Part shown: positions 1 to 5,330 of the stretch, piece after piece
How positions within the stretch are numbered: position 1 is the stretch's first letter
Layout of the letters: each line of letters starts with the position of its first letter
NCBI GenBank assembly: GCA_020050375.1
Contig: JAGVKR010000274.1
Span: forward strand, 1 to 8,193
Reading direction: 5' to 3'
Origin: Planctomycetales bacterium
GTDB lineage: Bacteria > Planctomycetota > Planctomycetia > Planctomycetales > Planctomycetaceae
DNA length: 8,193 nucleotides
The notes under the pieces: generated by a model
The model's input: only the letters and a program-made list of their open reading frames with translations
What the model was told of the DNA's origin: nothing
Database searches by the model: none
Program-made: the position numbers and the translations under genes

Positions 1-167
1 CCACCCGCTGGTCGCCCACCGCCGCCTCCCCCGGGACGACCCCCACCGCCTCCCCCGGGACGACCTCCGCCGCCTCCGCCGCCCCCTTTTCCTCGGGCGA
101 AGGTTTCGTCATGAACCGTGAACATCATCAGCGACAGCAGCAGGGCCATCAGGTGTTTCGTTCGCAT
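1..167 (-). CDS. Exported Gly/Arg/Pro-repeat protein, N-terminal part (runs off window)
   Basis: The reading frame opens with ATG at 167 and stays open for 55 codons to the window edge, so only the N-terminus is seen. Residues 1-24 look like a Sec signal peptide: positive start (MRTKH), a Leu/Met-rich core and a possible cleavage site after TFA. Next come a short RGK and a low-complexity stretch of eight glycines, Arg-Pro, six glycines, Arg-Pro, six glycines, Arg-Pro-Ala-Gly. The protein is probably exported, with a flexible basic glycine-rich segment behind the signal. No family can be named from this part, and no Shine-Dalgarno sequence is convincing. It follows the SnoaL-like gene on the same strand after 73 nt, so co-transcription is possible. 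The signal peptide makes a real gene likely; its function is unknown. Confidence 0.6.
   Translation of the reverse strand, partial: MRTKHLMALLLSLMMFTVHDETFARGKGGGGGGGGRPGGGGGGRPGGGGGGRPAG
22..65. repeat. 24-bp-period tandem repeat within a coding region
   Basis: The 20 bases at 22-41 recur identically at 46-65, giving a 24-bp period in frame with the minus-strand gene. Each unit encodes Arg-Pro plus six glycines. A more degenerate unit precedes it in the gene (about 66-88). Such GC-rich units can change copy number by slippage without breaking the frame. Confidence 0.75.
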
Positions 168-240
168 GTTAATGCATCTCTTACGAGGGACGGCTTATGT
201 TTGATCAAAGGCGGCATGAAAATCCCGATGCAGTTCCGCC

Positions 241-1326
241 TTACTCTTCCGGAGCCGGCGCCTGACGCTTGATGATGTATTCGGGGACGTCATCGGCCGA
301 TTCGCTGCCGACGACCCGGTCGTACGATCGCCAGGTCATCGTGTCATTGTCGATGAGGTGATAGACATTCGTGGAGAGAGTGACTTCGCCGTCCCCGTTC
401 ACGCCACGCGTTTTCACCGACCATTCATCCCCCGTCCTCGTCCAGAGGCCTTCCGAATAGCCGCTATCGGCGTTGAACGTCCACGATTTGAGCTGTCCGG
501 TGAGCGGATCCGAACCGATCCGCATCGAGCCATTCGCCGAGATCCCCCCGGCGATCTCCAGGACGAACTCGTGGAGCAGATAATTGCCGCTGTCGTCCCA
601 GCGACACGACGATTTCACGACCGAATCGGGGCTTTCATCGATCCAGTCCCCAACCATCCACGCCAGCTCCTGCAAGTTGTCGCTCGCCGAGAGATCTTCG
701 GGCTCGGCCTCGTAATCGCTGACCGAGGCCGTGAGCCACCGTCCCTCGACCTTCACATGGACCGCAACGTATTTGCACACGTTTTTCGGCTGGTCGTGCA
801 TGGGGTGGCCGCGAACGATTCCCTCTTCAATGGCGATATTTGGCGTGAGGAGGCGAATCGAGTCGATCTCGACCTCGATCCGGCAATCCGGGTATTCCGC
901 AAACATCTCGGCGAAGTCCTTTTCGATCGCCTCGCGACCCTTGATCAGGTTTCCATCCTCGTCCGTGAATTCGGCCTTGAGTGCAAACAACTCCGAGACG
1001 GCTTTCGCGTCGTGCGCGTTGTAGGCGGCGACGAACGCTTCGGCCCCCTTGCGGATCGCCGCTTCATCGGCGCTCTCGGGCTCGCTGCTCGACTTGTCGG
1101 CCGCAGCCGGCTTCGTCGCATCCTTTGCCGCGGCGGGAGCCGATTTCGCTGCCTCGGCCGGTTTCTTCGCGGTATCGGCTGAGGCTTTCGGCGCCGCAGG
1201 CGCGGGTTTGGTCGTCGCGGGCAGCTTGGCTTTCGGTTTCTCCTGCACTTGTGCAAAAGCGGCCCAGCCCGCGAACAGAATGAACGCGGCGACGAGAGCC
1301 ACGGTCCCTTTCATGAAGTGTCGCAT
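241..1326 (-). CDS. Exported SnoaL/DUF4440-like (SgcJ/EcaC-type) protein with extra C-terminal beta-rich domain
   Basis: A 361-residue protein from the ATG at 1326. Residues 1-25 form a signal peptide (MRHFMKG, hydrophobic core, cleavage after AFA). Residues about 27-85 are an Ala/Lys/Pro-rich linker that should be disordered. Residues about 86-208 resemble the SnoaL/DUF4440 (NTF2-like) fold: an opening helix with AAYNAHDAKAVSELF, then FTDEDGNLIKGREAI, and strands ending in GRWLTASVSDY. Proteins of this type are often named SgcJ/EcaC family oxidoreductase, but the fold is also a general small-molecule-binding cone and the enzyme activity is unproven. Residues about 219-355 form a second domain starting LAWMVGDWIDES, rich in Trp and alternating polar/hydrophobic strands, like lipocalin-type barrels. 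An in-frame start lies nine codons upstream (1353), but the one at 1326 has GAGGT five bases before it and begins directly at the signal peptide. The protein probably acts outside the cytoplasm. The family assignment is fairly sure; the role is unknown. Confidence 0.85.
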   Translation of the reverse strand: MRHFMKGTVALVAAFILFAGWAAFAQVQEKPKAKLPATTKPAPAAPKASADTAKKPAEAAKSAPAAAKDATKPAAADKSSSEPESADEAAIRKGAEAFVAAYNAHDAKAVSELFALKAEFTDEDGNLIKGREAIEKDFAEMFAEYPDCRIEVEIDSIRLLTPNIAIEEGIVRGHPMHDQPKNVCKYVAVHVKVEGRWLTASVSDYEAEPEDLSASDNLQELAWMVGDWIDESPDSVVKSSCRWDDSGNYLLHEFVLEIAGGISANGSMRIGSDPLTGQLKSWTFNADSGYSEGLWTRTGDEWSVKTRGVNGDGEVTLSTNVYHLIDNDTMTWRSYDRVVGSESADDVPEYIIKRQAPAPEE

Positions 1327-1331
1327 GGTGT

Positions 1332-1336
1332 ACCTC
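1332..1336 (-). promoter_or_regulatory. Ribosome binding site that decides the start at 1326
   Basis: The minus strand reads GAGGT here, five bases before the ATG at 1326. It favours this start over the in-frame one at 1353, which would put nine extra residues in front of the signal peptide. Confidence 0.6.
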
Positions 1337-1516
1337 GAAGCGAGAGTGGTCATGGTATGAAATTCCAGTTGCGCAGCTTGACCGTCGACTCCGGACCGAT
1401 CGATGCGAAAGCTTTGAAGTGAGAGGCGAGAGGATTCCCGAATTCTCCCCGCGCGTCACGCGAAAGTCCAGCAACCTCGTCCCAGGCCCAGGATTCGCGC
1501 TGAGGACACAGATCCA

Positions 1517-2311
1517 TCAATTCCTGCCGAGCGTCCAGCGGCACGCATTCAGCCAGAATTTCCGGTATCCGCTCCAGTCGACGAAATTGCAGCCCCAGTG
1601 CGGCGCCGGGTCGGAAGTGTAGGCCAGCACGCGCCCTTTTCCGAATTGGCCGACCGCTATCATCGGATCCCCCGTCGGCTCCCACTGCGCGACCACCTGG
1701 CAGCCGGCGCGCGGGCGGACGATGTTGTAACCGAGAATCGGGGGCAGCGTCGCCAGGTCGACCGATTCCAGAATCGGATGATCCTTGATCGACGGCTTTG
1801 CCGTGTATCCCTCGGTGCTCTCATACAGGTCTTCGATGTCGAGGCACTCGACCGGCAGAATCTCTTTGATGCGCGTCCGCCCCCAACCCCCCTTCCCCAC
1901 TTCTCCATTGAAGCTCAGCCAGCCGCCGAGAAACATCACTCCGATCCCGCCGGCATGAACGGCCTCGATCGTCAGGCGGATGCGATCGGGAAAAACGAGC
2001 GGCTTTCCGCTGCTGAACTTCGAGCGGTCGAAGAACGCCGGCGCGAGTTGAAACAAGCGCGCTTCGACGTCGGAGTAAATCAGCAGGTCGAACTCTTCGA
2101 GGATCTTTTCGTAGGCGCCGGGGCCGAGTTTGTAGAAGTCCCACGAGGGAACGCTCACGACCTCGTACTCCCCCGACGATTCGAGCGCCGACTTCAGCCA
2201 GTGCCCGTAGTTGTAAAGCTCCGTCCCTTTGTATTCGTACTGAAAGGGAGATTCGACGAACATCGGTCCGAGCATGAGCGACCAGTCGCCGACGTAGTAG
2301 ATGCGTGCCAA
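1517..2311 (-). CDS. PF07090-type glutamine-amidotransferase-like protein
   Basis: A 264-residue cytosolic protein from a TTG start at 2311. It opens with the beta-strand ARIYYVGDW that begins this family. Family-like landmarks follow: YEYKGTELYNYGHWLKSAL (about 26-44), LLIYSDVEARLFQL (about 76-89), GGIGVMFLGGWLSFNGEVGKGGW (121-143, in two overlapping halves), an ILPVE block, and TSDPAPHWGCNFVDWSGY near the C-terminus. The fold is a class I glutamine-amidotransferase-like Rossmann domain (formerly DUF1355). The nucleophile elbow of true amidotransferases (GxCxG) is replaced by GVMFLGG, so glutaminase activity is unlikely; ThuA-like sugar or small-molecule binding is an alternative. An in-frame TTG at 2350 would add 13 residues not typical of the family. 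The gene is the third in the symporter operon, 57 nt after the small gene, suggesting a role linked to the transported solute. The family is sure; the function is unknown. Confidence 0.85.
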   Translation of the reverse strand: MARIYYVGDWSLMLGPMFVESPFQYEYKGTELYNYGHWLKSALESSGEYEVVSVPSWDFYKLGPGAYEKILEEFDLLIYSDVEARLFQLAPAFFDRSKFSSGKPLVFPDRIRLTIEAVHAGGIGVMFLGGWLSFNGEVGKGGWGRTRIKEILPVECLDIEDLYESTEGYTAKPSIKDHPILESVDLATLPPILGYNIVRPRAGCQVVAQWEPTGDPMIAVGQFGKGRVLAYTSDPAPHWGCNFVDWSGYRKFWLNACRWTLGRN

Positions 2312-2360
2312 GAGTGAGTTTCCGATTTCCGGGATCGACGGGGCGGGCAAACACAGCGAG

Positions 2361-2381
2361 CGGCGGGGTTAATCCCCGCCG
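2361..2381. repeat. GC-rich hairpin on the stop codon of the small membrane-protein gene
   Basis: CGGCGGGG, a five-base TTAAT loop and CCCCGCCG form a perfect 8-bp stem. On the minus strand the loop reads ATTAA and contains the TAA of the 48-codon gene. No T-run follows, so it is not a classic intrinsic terminator. It may act as an mRNA-stability or processing element between the second and third operon genes, or be a copy of a dispersed palindromic repeat. Confidence 0.65.
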
Positions 2382-2515
2382 TGCTGCTCCTCAAGTCGCC
2401 GCAGCATGCTCTTGATGTCGAACACACCGCGAAACGACACGTAGACCGTCACGGTCGAATACCAAACGACCGCGGCAATGGTCAGGATCCACCAGAAACG
2501 CTCGGCAGGATTCAT
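2369..2515 (-). CDS. 48-residue single-span membrane protein coupled to the symporter
   Basis: ATG at 2515 opens a 48-codon frame ending in TAA at 2369. The protein begins MNPAERFWWILTIAAVVW, continues YSTVTVYVSFRGVFDIKSML and ends RRLEEQHGGD. Residues about 8-27 form one transmembrane helix; a short charged cytoplasmic-type tail follows. The start lies 9 nt after the symporter stop, with GGAG five bases before the ATG, so translation is well supported and tied to the symporter. Several SSS transporters have small membrane partners, such as YhdT with PanF and DUF485 proteins with ActP. I infer a similar accessory-subunit role, but I recognise no specific family. It is short enough to be missed by automatic gene callers. 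The strong ribosome binding site and tight spacing make a real gene very likely; the function is inferred. Confidence 0.8.
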   Translation of the reverse strand: MNPAERFWWILTIAAVVWYSTVTVYVSFRGVFDIKSMLRRLEEQHGGD

Positions 2516-2520
2516 CACGA

Positions 2521-2524
2521 CTCC
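2521..2524 (-). promoter_or_regulatory. Ribosome binding site of the small membrane-protein gene
   Basis: The minus strand reads TAAGGAGTCGTGATG: the symporter stop, GGAG, five spacer bases, then the start at 2515. This is one of the clearest Shine-Dalgarno sites in the window and the main support for the short gene. Confidence 0.75.
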
Positions 2525-4030
2525 TTATGCAGCAGGAACAGACGGAGACTCGGGACGAAGAGCCTTCTTGAGCAGCGAGCCCGCGACCATCGCTGTCGCG
2601 GCGGCGACATATGCGGCGATTCCCGAATAGTACGGGCCGATCGTGTCGTTCGCGAACGACTTGGTTGCGTCCATCTGCTGGAGCACCAGAAAACTGACGG
2701 GAAACACCGCTCCGGCGATGATCGCGCCGATCGCCCCCCAGTCGTTCGTCCACTTCAGATAACAGCACGAGATCAGCAGCGTCGACATGCTCGACAGGTA
2801 AATCGTGCCGGTGACTCCCAGGTAGTCCCACACGTTGCCCGACATTTCGTACCACAGTCCGTAGAACAACAGGAAGACGCCGATCGCCGCGACGATGAAC
2901 CGGTTATAGAGCAGGCCGGTCTTCTCCGACCAGCGCCCGCGATGAAACGGCCCCAACAGGTCGTTGTAGATCACGCTCCCCCATGTCAGCATGTACGACG
3001 AGTCGGTCGACATGTCGGCCGCGAGCATCGCCGCCAGCAAAAGCCCCATCAGTCCGACCGGGACGAACGTGCTGAGGAAGGCCGGCAGGGCGTGGAGCGA
3101 GTTTTCCGGGGCCGTTGCACCACCGCTCGAGAAGTACGCCAGCGCGGCGATGCCCCACACGCCCGGAATCAGAAATCGGCAGACGAAGAAAAAGCTGGTT
3201 CGCGTGTAGACCTGACGCCCGGTTTTGGTGTCCTTCGCCGCCAGGACCCGCGCGATCGTCGTCTGCCAGGTGAGCGTGGCCGCAGAATTGAGCAGCAGGT
3301 TGAACGCCACGTAAGACCAGCCCAGTTCAGGGTGGACGAACGGATTGAACCCGCCGTCCCCGTGATGCGTGGCGACAGTCTCAGCGAGCGTGTTCCACCC
3401 GACCCGATAGAAGACCAGCAGCGTCACGGCGATCAGCCCGACGCTCATCACGACGAACTGCAGAAAGTCGGTCACGAGCACACTGAGCATGCCTCCCATG
3501 ATCGTGTAGACGCCGACCATGATCAGCAGGATCGTCATCATCCATTCCAGCGGAAACGTTTTGGTGTCGAGGCCGGCCACGATCACCAGAAACTCGCCCC
3601 CGACACGCAGGAAGATGCCCATGTTGAGCAACCCGCCGAGGACGATCACCAGCCCGGCGGCCCAGCGGACCCGCGGCCCGAAATGCCGTTCGAGCAATTC
3701 GGGAATCGTGATCACCCCCGAGTCGCGCAGCGGCTTGATGCAAAAGCCGGTCACGCCAATCACGAACATGGCCAGCGCCTGGCAGATGCCGGGAGTCGAA
3801 CCGGCGAACCCGTACTTGTAGCCATTTTGGGCCGTATACATGCAGGTGACGATCCCGAACTCGGTCGCCGCCAGCGACGCGATGCCGAGATACAAATTCA
3901 TCTCACGCCCGGCGACGAGAAAGTGCTCGACCTTGCCGACGTACTTTCGGACATAAACGCCCGCCGCCATCGTCACCAGCAGGTACAGTCCAACGATCGG
4001 ACCGTCGATCCAGGGAGAGAAGTGCGACAT
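2525..4030 (-). CDS. Sodium:solute symporter (SSS family, SLC5-like)
   Basis: A 501-residue inner-membrane protein from ATG at 4030, the usual length for the family, with about 13 hydrophobic segments. It opens with WIDGPIVGLYLLVTMAAGVY and then GKVEHFLVAGREMNLYLGIAS, the typical first helix, loop and second helix of these symporters. LFQ-type TDFLQFVVM (about 187-195) fits the sixth helix. AADMSTDSSYMLTWGSVIYND (about 337-357, in overlapping pieces) matches the family signature around the second sodium site (xMSTxDS). It should couple sodium entry to uptake of an organic solute; the substrate cannot be read from sequence. An in-frame GTG at 4075 would add 15 polar residues; the ATG puts the first helix at the usual distance, although its ribosome site is weak. 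First gene of an operon with the small membrane protein and the PF07090 protein. The family call is secure. Confidence 0.93.
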   Translation of the reverse strand: MSHFSPWIDGPIVGLYLLVTMAAGVYVRKYVGKVEHFLVAGREMNLYLGIASLAATEFGIVTCMYTAQNGYKYGFAGSTPGICQALAMFVIGVTGFCIKPLRDSGVITIPELLERHFGPRVRWAAGLVIVLGGLLNMGIFLRVGGEFLVIVAGLDTKTFPLEWMMTILLIMVGVYTIMGGMLSVLVTDFLQFVVMSVGLIAVTLLVFYRVGWNTLAETVATHHGDGGFNPFVHPELGWSYVAFNLLLNSAATLTWQTTIARVLAAKDTKTGRQVYTRTSFFFVCRFLIPGVWGIAALAYFSSGGATAPENSLHALPAFLSTFVPVGLMGLLLAAMLAADMSTDSSYMLTWGSVIYNDLLGPFHRGRWSEKTGLLYNRFIVAAIGVFLLFYGLWYEMSGNVWDYLGVTGTIYLSSMSTLLISCCYLKWTNDWGAIGAIIAGAVFPVSFLVLQQMDATKSFANDTIGPYYSGIAAYVAAATAMVAGSLLKKALRPESPSVPAA

Positions 4031-4086
4031 CGATGGACCATTCCGCCGGGAGTTTTGAACGGGAACCCGCAACACTACGGGTGCCC

Positions 4087-4134
4087 AGAGTACAGCGGCG
4101 GCATGGCCGGATCAACCAAGCCGGTGTGCTGTAC
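4087..4134. repeat. Imperfect hairpin in the symporter upstream region
   Basis: GTACAGC (4090-4096) pairs with GCTGTAC (4128-4134), and inner CCGG copies can pair as well. Minus-strand hexamers TTGATC (4115-4110) and TACTCT (4092-4087), 17 bases apart, lie in the same place and are the best, weak, promoter candidate for the symporter operon. The hairpin could be an operator-like site or part of a dispersed intergenic repeat reaching to about 4190. Confidence 0.3.
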
Positions 4135-4190
4135 GCTTCGGCATGGGTCTCCGAGTGGTTGGGTGGCATGCCCTGAGCGAGGAACGAGCG

Positions 4191-4657
4191 AAGGGCGTCC
4201 CCTTTGTGACCGTCGATGACGATGTGTGGGACCATCATGGGACAATCTTCCCGGCGCTCAGGCAGTGATTGCCCGAGCTGGACGCCGCTTTCTCCAGCCT
4301 GCTCGGAGATCTCGCCGAGCGCGGACTGCTCGAATCGACGCTTGTGCTCCTGCTCACCGATTTTGGGCGCACGCCGATTTCGGGCGCACGCCGACGATCA
4401 ACAGCGGAGCCGAGCGCGATCACTGGCCCGGTGTGGTTTCGATTCTGGCGGCAGGGGCGGGCATTCCGGGCGGGCCGGTGATCGGCAGCTCCGATCGTCT
4501 GGGAGCGGCCCCGCACGAACGCCCTGTCACGCCGCAGGATATCGCGGCGGCGCTGTACACTTTTCTCGGTCTTGACCCGCATCAGGAATACAAGAGCGTC
4601 GATGGCCGGCCCTCTCCCATGCTCGACCGCGGCGAACCGCTCCGCGAACTGATGTAA
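4191..4657 (+). pseudogene. DUF1501 protein, C-terminal remnant with stop codon and frameshift
   Basis: The last third of a DUF1501 protein, a sulfatase/alkaline-phosphatase-fold family that is secreted and very common in planctomycetes. Frame 3 from about 4191 gives KGVPFVTVDDDVWDHHGTIF, then PALRQ, a TGA at 4266-4268, then LPELDAAFSSLLGDLAERGL and TLVLLLTDFGRTP. From 4376 the match moves to frame 2: DFGRTPTINSGAERDHWPGV, PVIGSSDRLGAAPHERPVTP, QDIAAALYTFLGLDPHQEY, ending LREL-M and TAA at 4655-4657. The frame change is explained by a 17-bp tandem duplication. About two thirds of the usual length, including the N-terminal signal, is missing, and no start is present. The TGA fits a CGA (Arg) codon changed by one C-to-T step, as relatives as I recall them read ALRQRLPELD. 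The gene is dead. The family call is confident; the left boundary is approximate. Confidence 0.9.
4359..4392 (+). repeat. 17-bp tandem duplication causing the DUF1501 frameshift
   Basis: GATTTTGGGCGCACGCC (4359-4375) is followed at once by GATTTCGGGCGCACGCC (4376-4392), differing at one base. Removing either copy joins TDFGRTP directly to TINSGAERDHW in one frame, restoring the expected protein. Seventeen is not a multiple of three, so the duplication is the frameshift. Confidence 0.93.
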
Positions 4658-4873
4658 TCACGGCTTCACAATCGTCCCGTCGCGGCGGCGGAGCGTTCCC
4701 CAGCTCATGTCGAACGGCGGGTCGTCGGTGATCGGGAATTTTGCCGCGAGCTTCGGGTCGATATCGATCCCGAATCCCGGCTTGTCGCTCGCGTAGTAGT
4801 ACCCATCCTTAACGACGATTTCAACCACGCGCGACGGTCCATGAGCGGTCTCCCCGGCAAAGGTGTCTGGCAA
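4658..4873 (-). pseudogene. Enolase-superfamily (mandelate racemase-like) C-terminal fragment
   Basis: A 71-codon open frame ends in TGA at 4658. Its product reads SRVVEIVVKDGYYYASDKPG, then FGIDIDPKLAAKFPITDDPP and ends GTLRRRDGTIVKP. The block 'KDGYYYASDKPGFGIDID' is the typical C-terminal end of mandelate-racemase/muconate-lactonizing-type enzymes, many of which dehydrate sugar acids. Full-length members are around 400 residues, with metal ligands and catalytic Lys/His in the missing part, so this is a 5'-truncated remnant. The only start is a TTG at 4873 with no visible ribosome site, and an upstream in-frame stop lies at 4909-4907. Its stop codon abuts the DUF1501 remnant's stop with no gap. 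The first residues (MPDTFAGETAHGP) may not belong to the family. The subfamily cannot be fixed. Confidence 0.75.
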
Positions 4874-4999
4874 AACGGTGAATGCGAACAGAGTATCTGA
4901 GAACCGTCAATTCCCCCAGCGTCGTGCAGCGATCGCAGCCCTGAAAGCGACAGAATCGCTATGACGTGAATGCAAGCCGCGAAGCAGCGAGCGCGTTTT

Positions 5000-5178
5000 C
5001 CCCCCCTTAGGAAGGGGGGGCAGGGGGGGTCGCGTTGCAGGTATGCCGCGCAACCGCCGCAACGCTTTAGGCCACGAATGAGGATGTCAACGCGCCTTCG
5101 ATCGATGATTGCCTGACAGGGGGCAAGTCGATGATTGTTGGTCTCGACCCCCCCAACCCCCCCCTTCCTAAGGGGGGG
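5000..5178. repeat. 179-bp element bounded by near-perfect inverted repeats of C- and G-runs
   Basis: The left arm (5000-5032) is seven C, TTAGGAA, seven G, CA, seven G, TCG. The right arm (5145-5178) is CGA, seven C, AA, eight C, TTCCTAA, seven G. Reverse-complementing one arm gives the other except for a two-base spacer and one extra C. Each arm also has its own hairpin (C-run plus TT against AA plus G-run). The 112-nt interior has no gene; it has a 10-bp direct repeat TCGATGATTG at 5102 and 5128. The architecture fits a non-autonomous mobile element or a paired dispersed repeat. No target-site duplication is visible. I recall similar C-run/CCTTAG/G-run repeats in several bacterial genomes, but no copy count can be made here. 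Confidence 0.75.
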
Positions 5179-5250
5179 AGCGATCGCGCGCCTGCGACTC
5201 ACGCCCAATCAGCGGATGCACCCCCTGCCCGTACCCGTATTGCTGTGGAC

Positions 5251-5279
5251 TCGTCAGAGTGCGCGTTCGCCTGCATAAT
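5251..5279 (+). promoter_or_regulatory. Candidate sigma70-type promoter of the phoD-like gene
   Basis: TCGTCA (5251-5256) and CATAAT (5274-5279) are separated by 17 bases, matching the -35 consensus at 4 of 6 and the -10 consensus at 5 of 6. Transcription would start near 5286 and leave a leader of about 45 nt. Prediction only. Confidence 0.3.
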
Positions 5280-5330
5280 GTTGGCTTCCAACTCGCTCCA
5301 TTCAACTCAACGTCGTGCGAGGTTCTCTCC

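Larger units (their letters stand above)
4874..5330. other. 457-nt gene-free stretch between the enolase remnant and phoD-like gene
   Basis: It holds the 179-bp inverted-repeat element (5000-5178) and a candidate promoter (5251-5279). In 4874-4999 I see no gene or RNA; the one minus-strand open frame crossing it (5208 to 4705) is partly translated repeat and overlaps the enolase fragment in another frame. Confidence 0.6.

Noticed and set aside
358..1182. A 274-codon plus-strand open frame
   Set aside because: Antisense to the SnoaL-like gene; no motif or ribosome site supports it.
2361..2381. Reading the GC hairpin as an intrinsic terminator
   Set aside because: No T-run follows on either strand, and the third operon gene starts soon after on the same strand.
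4160..4200. A possible short inverted repeat GCCCT/AGGGC with GAGCGA direct repeats
   Set aside because: The stem is only five bases and overlaps the probable start of the DUF1501 homology; not enough to call an element, though it may be part of a dispersed repeat.
2381..4219. A 612-codon plus-strand open frame
   Set aside because: It lies antisense to the clear symporter and the small gene; its product is Arg/His/Asp-rich with no domain, as expected for the opposite strand of high-G+C coding DNA.
5000..5178. CRISPR-like array
   Set aside because: There are only two repeat arms, in inverted orientation, with no regular spacer pattern and no cas gene nearby.
4929..5187. Two GCGATCGC octamers (4929 and 5180), like the cyanobacterial HIP1 palindrome
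   Set aside because: Only two copies are seen in the window, and other content does not suggest a cyanobacterium; chance in G+C-rich DNA is enough.
4705..5208. A 167-codon minus-strand open frame across the repeat element
   Set aside because: Its first half is translated inverted repeat (PPLRKGGVGG and PPCPPFLRGG) and its end overlaps the enolase fragment in a different frame; it is a repeat artefact.
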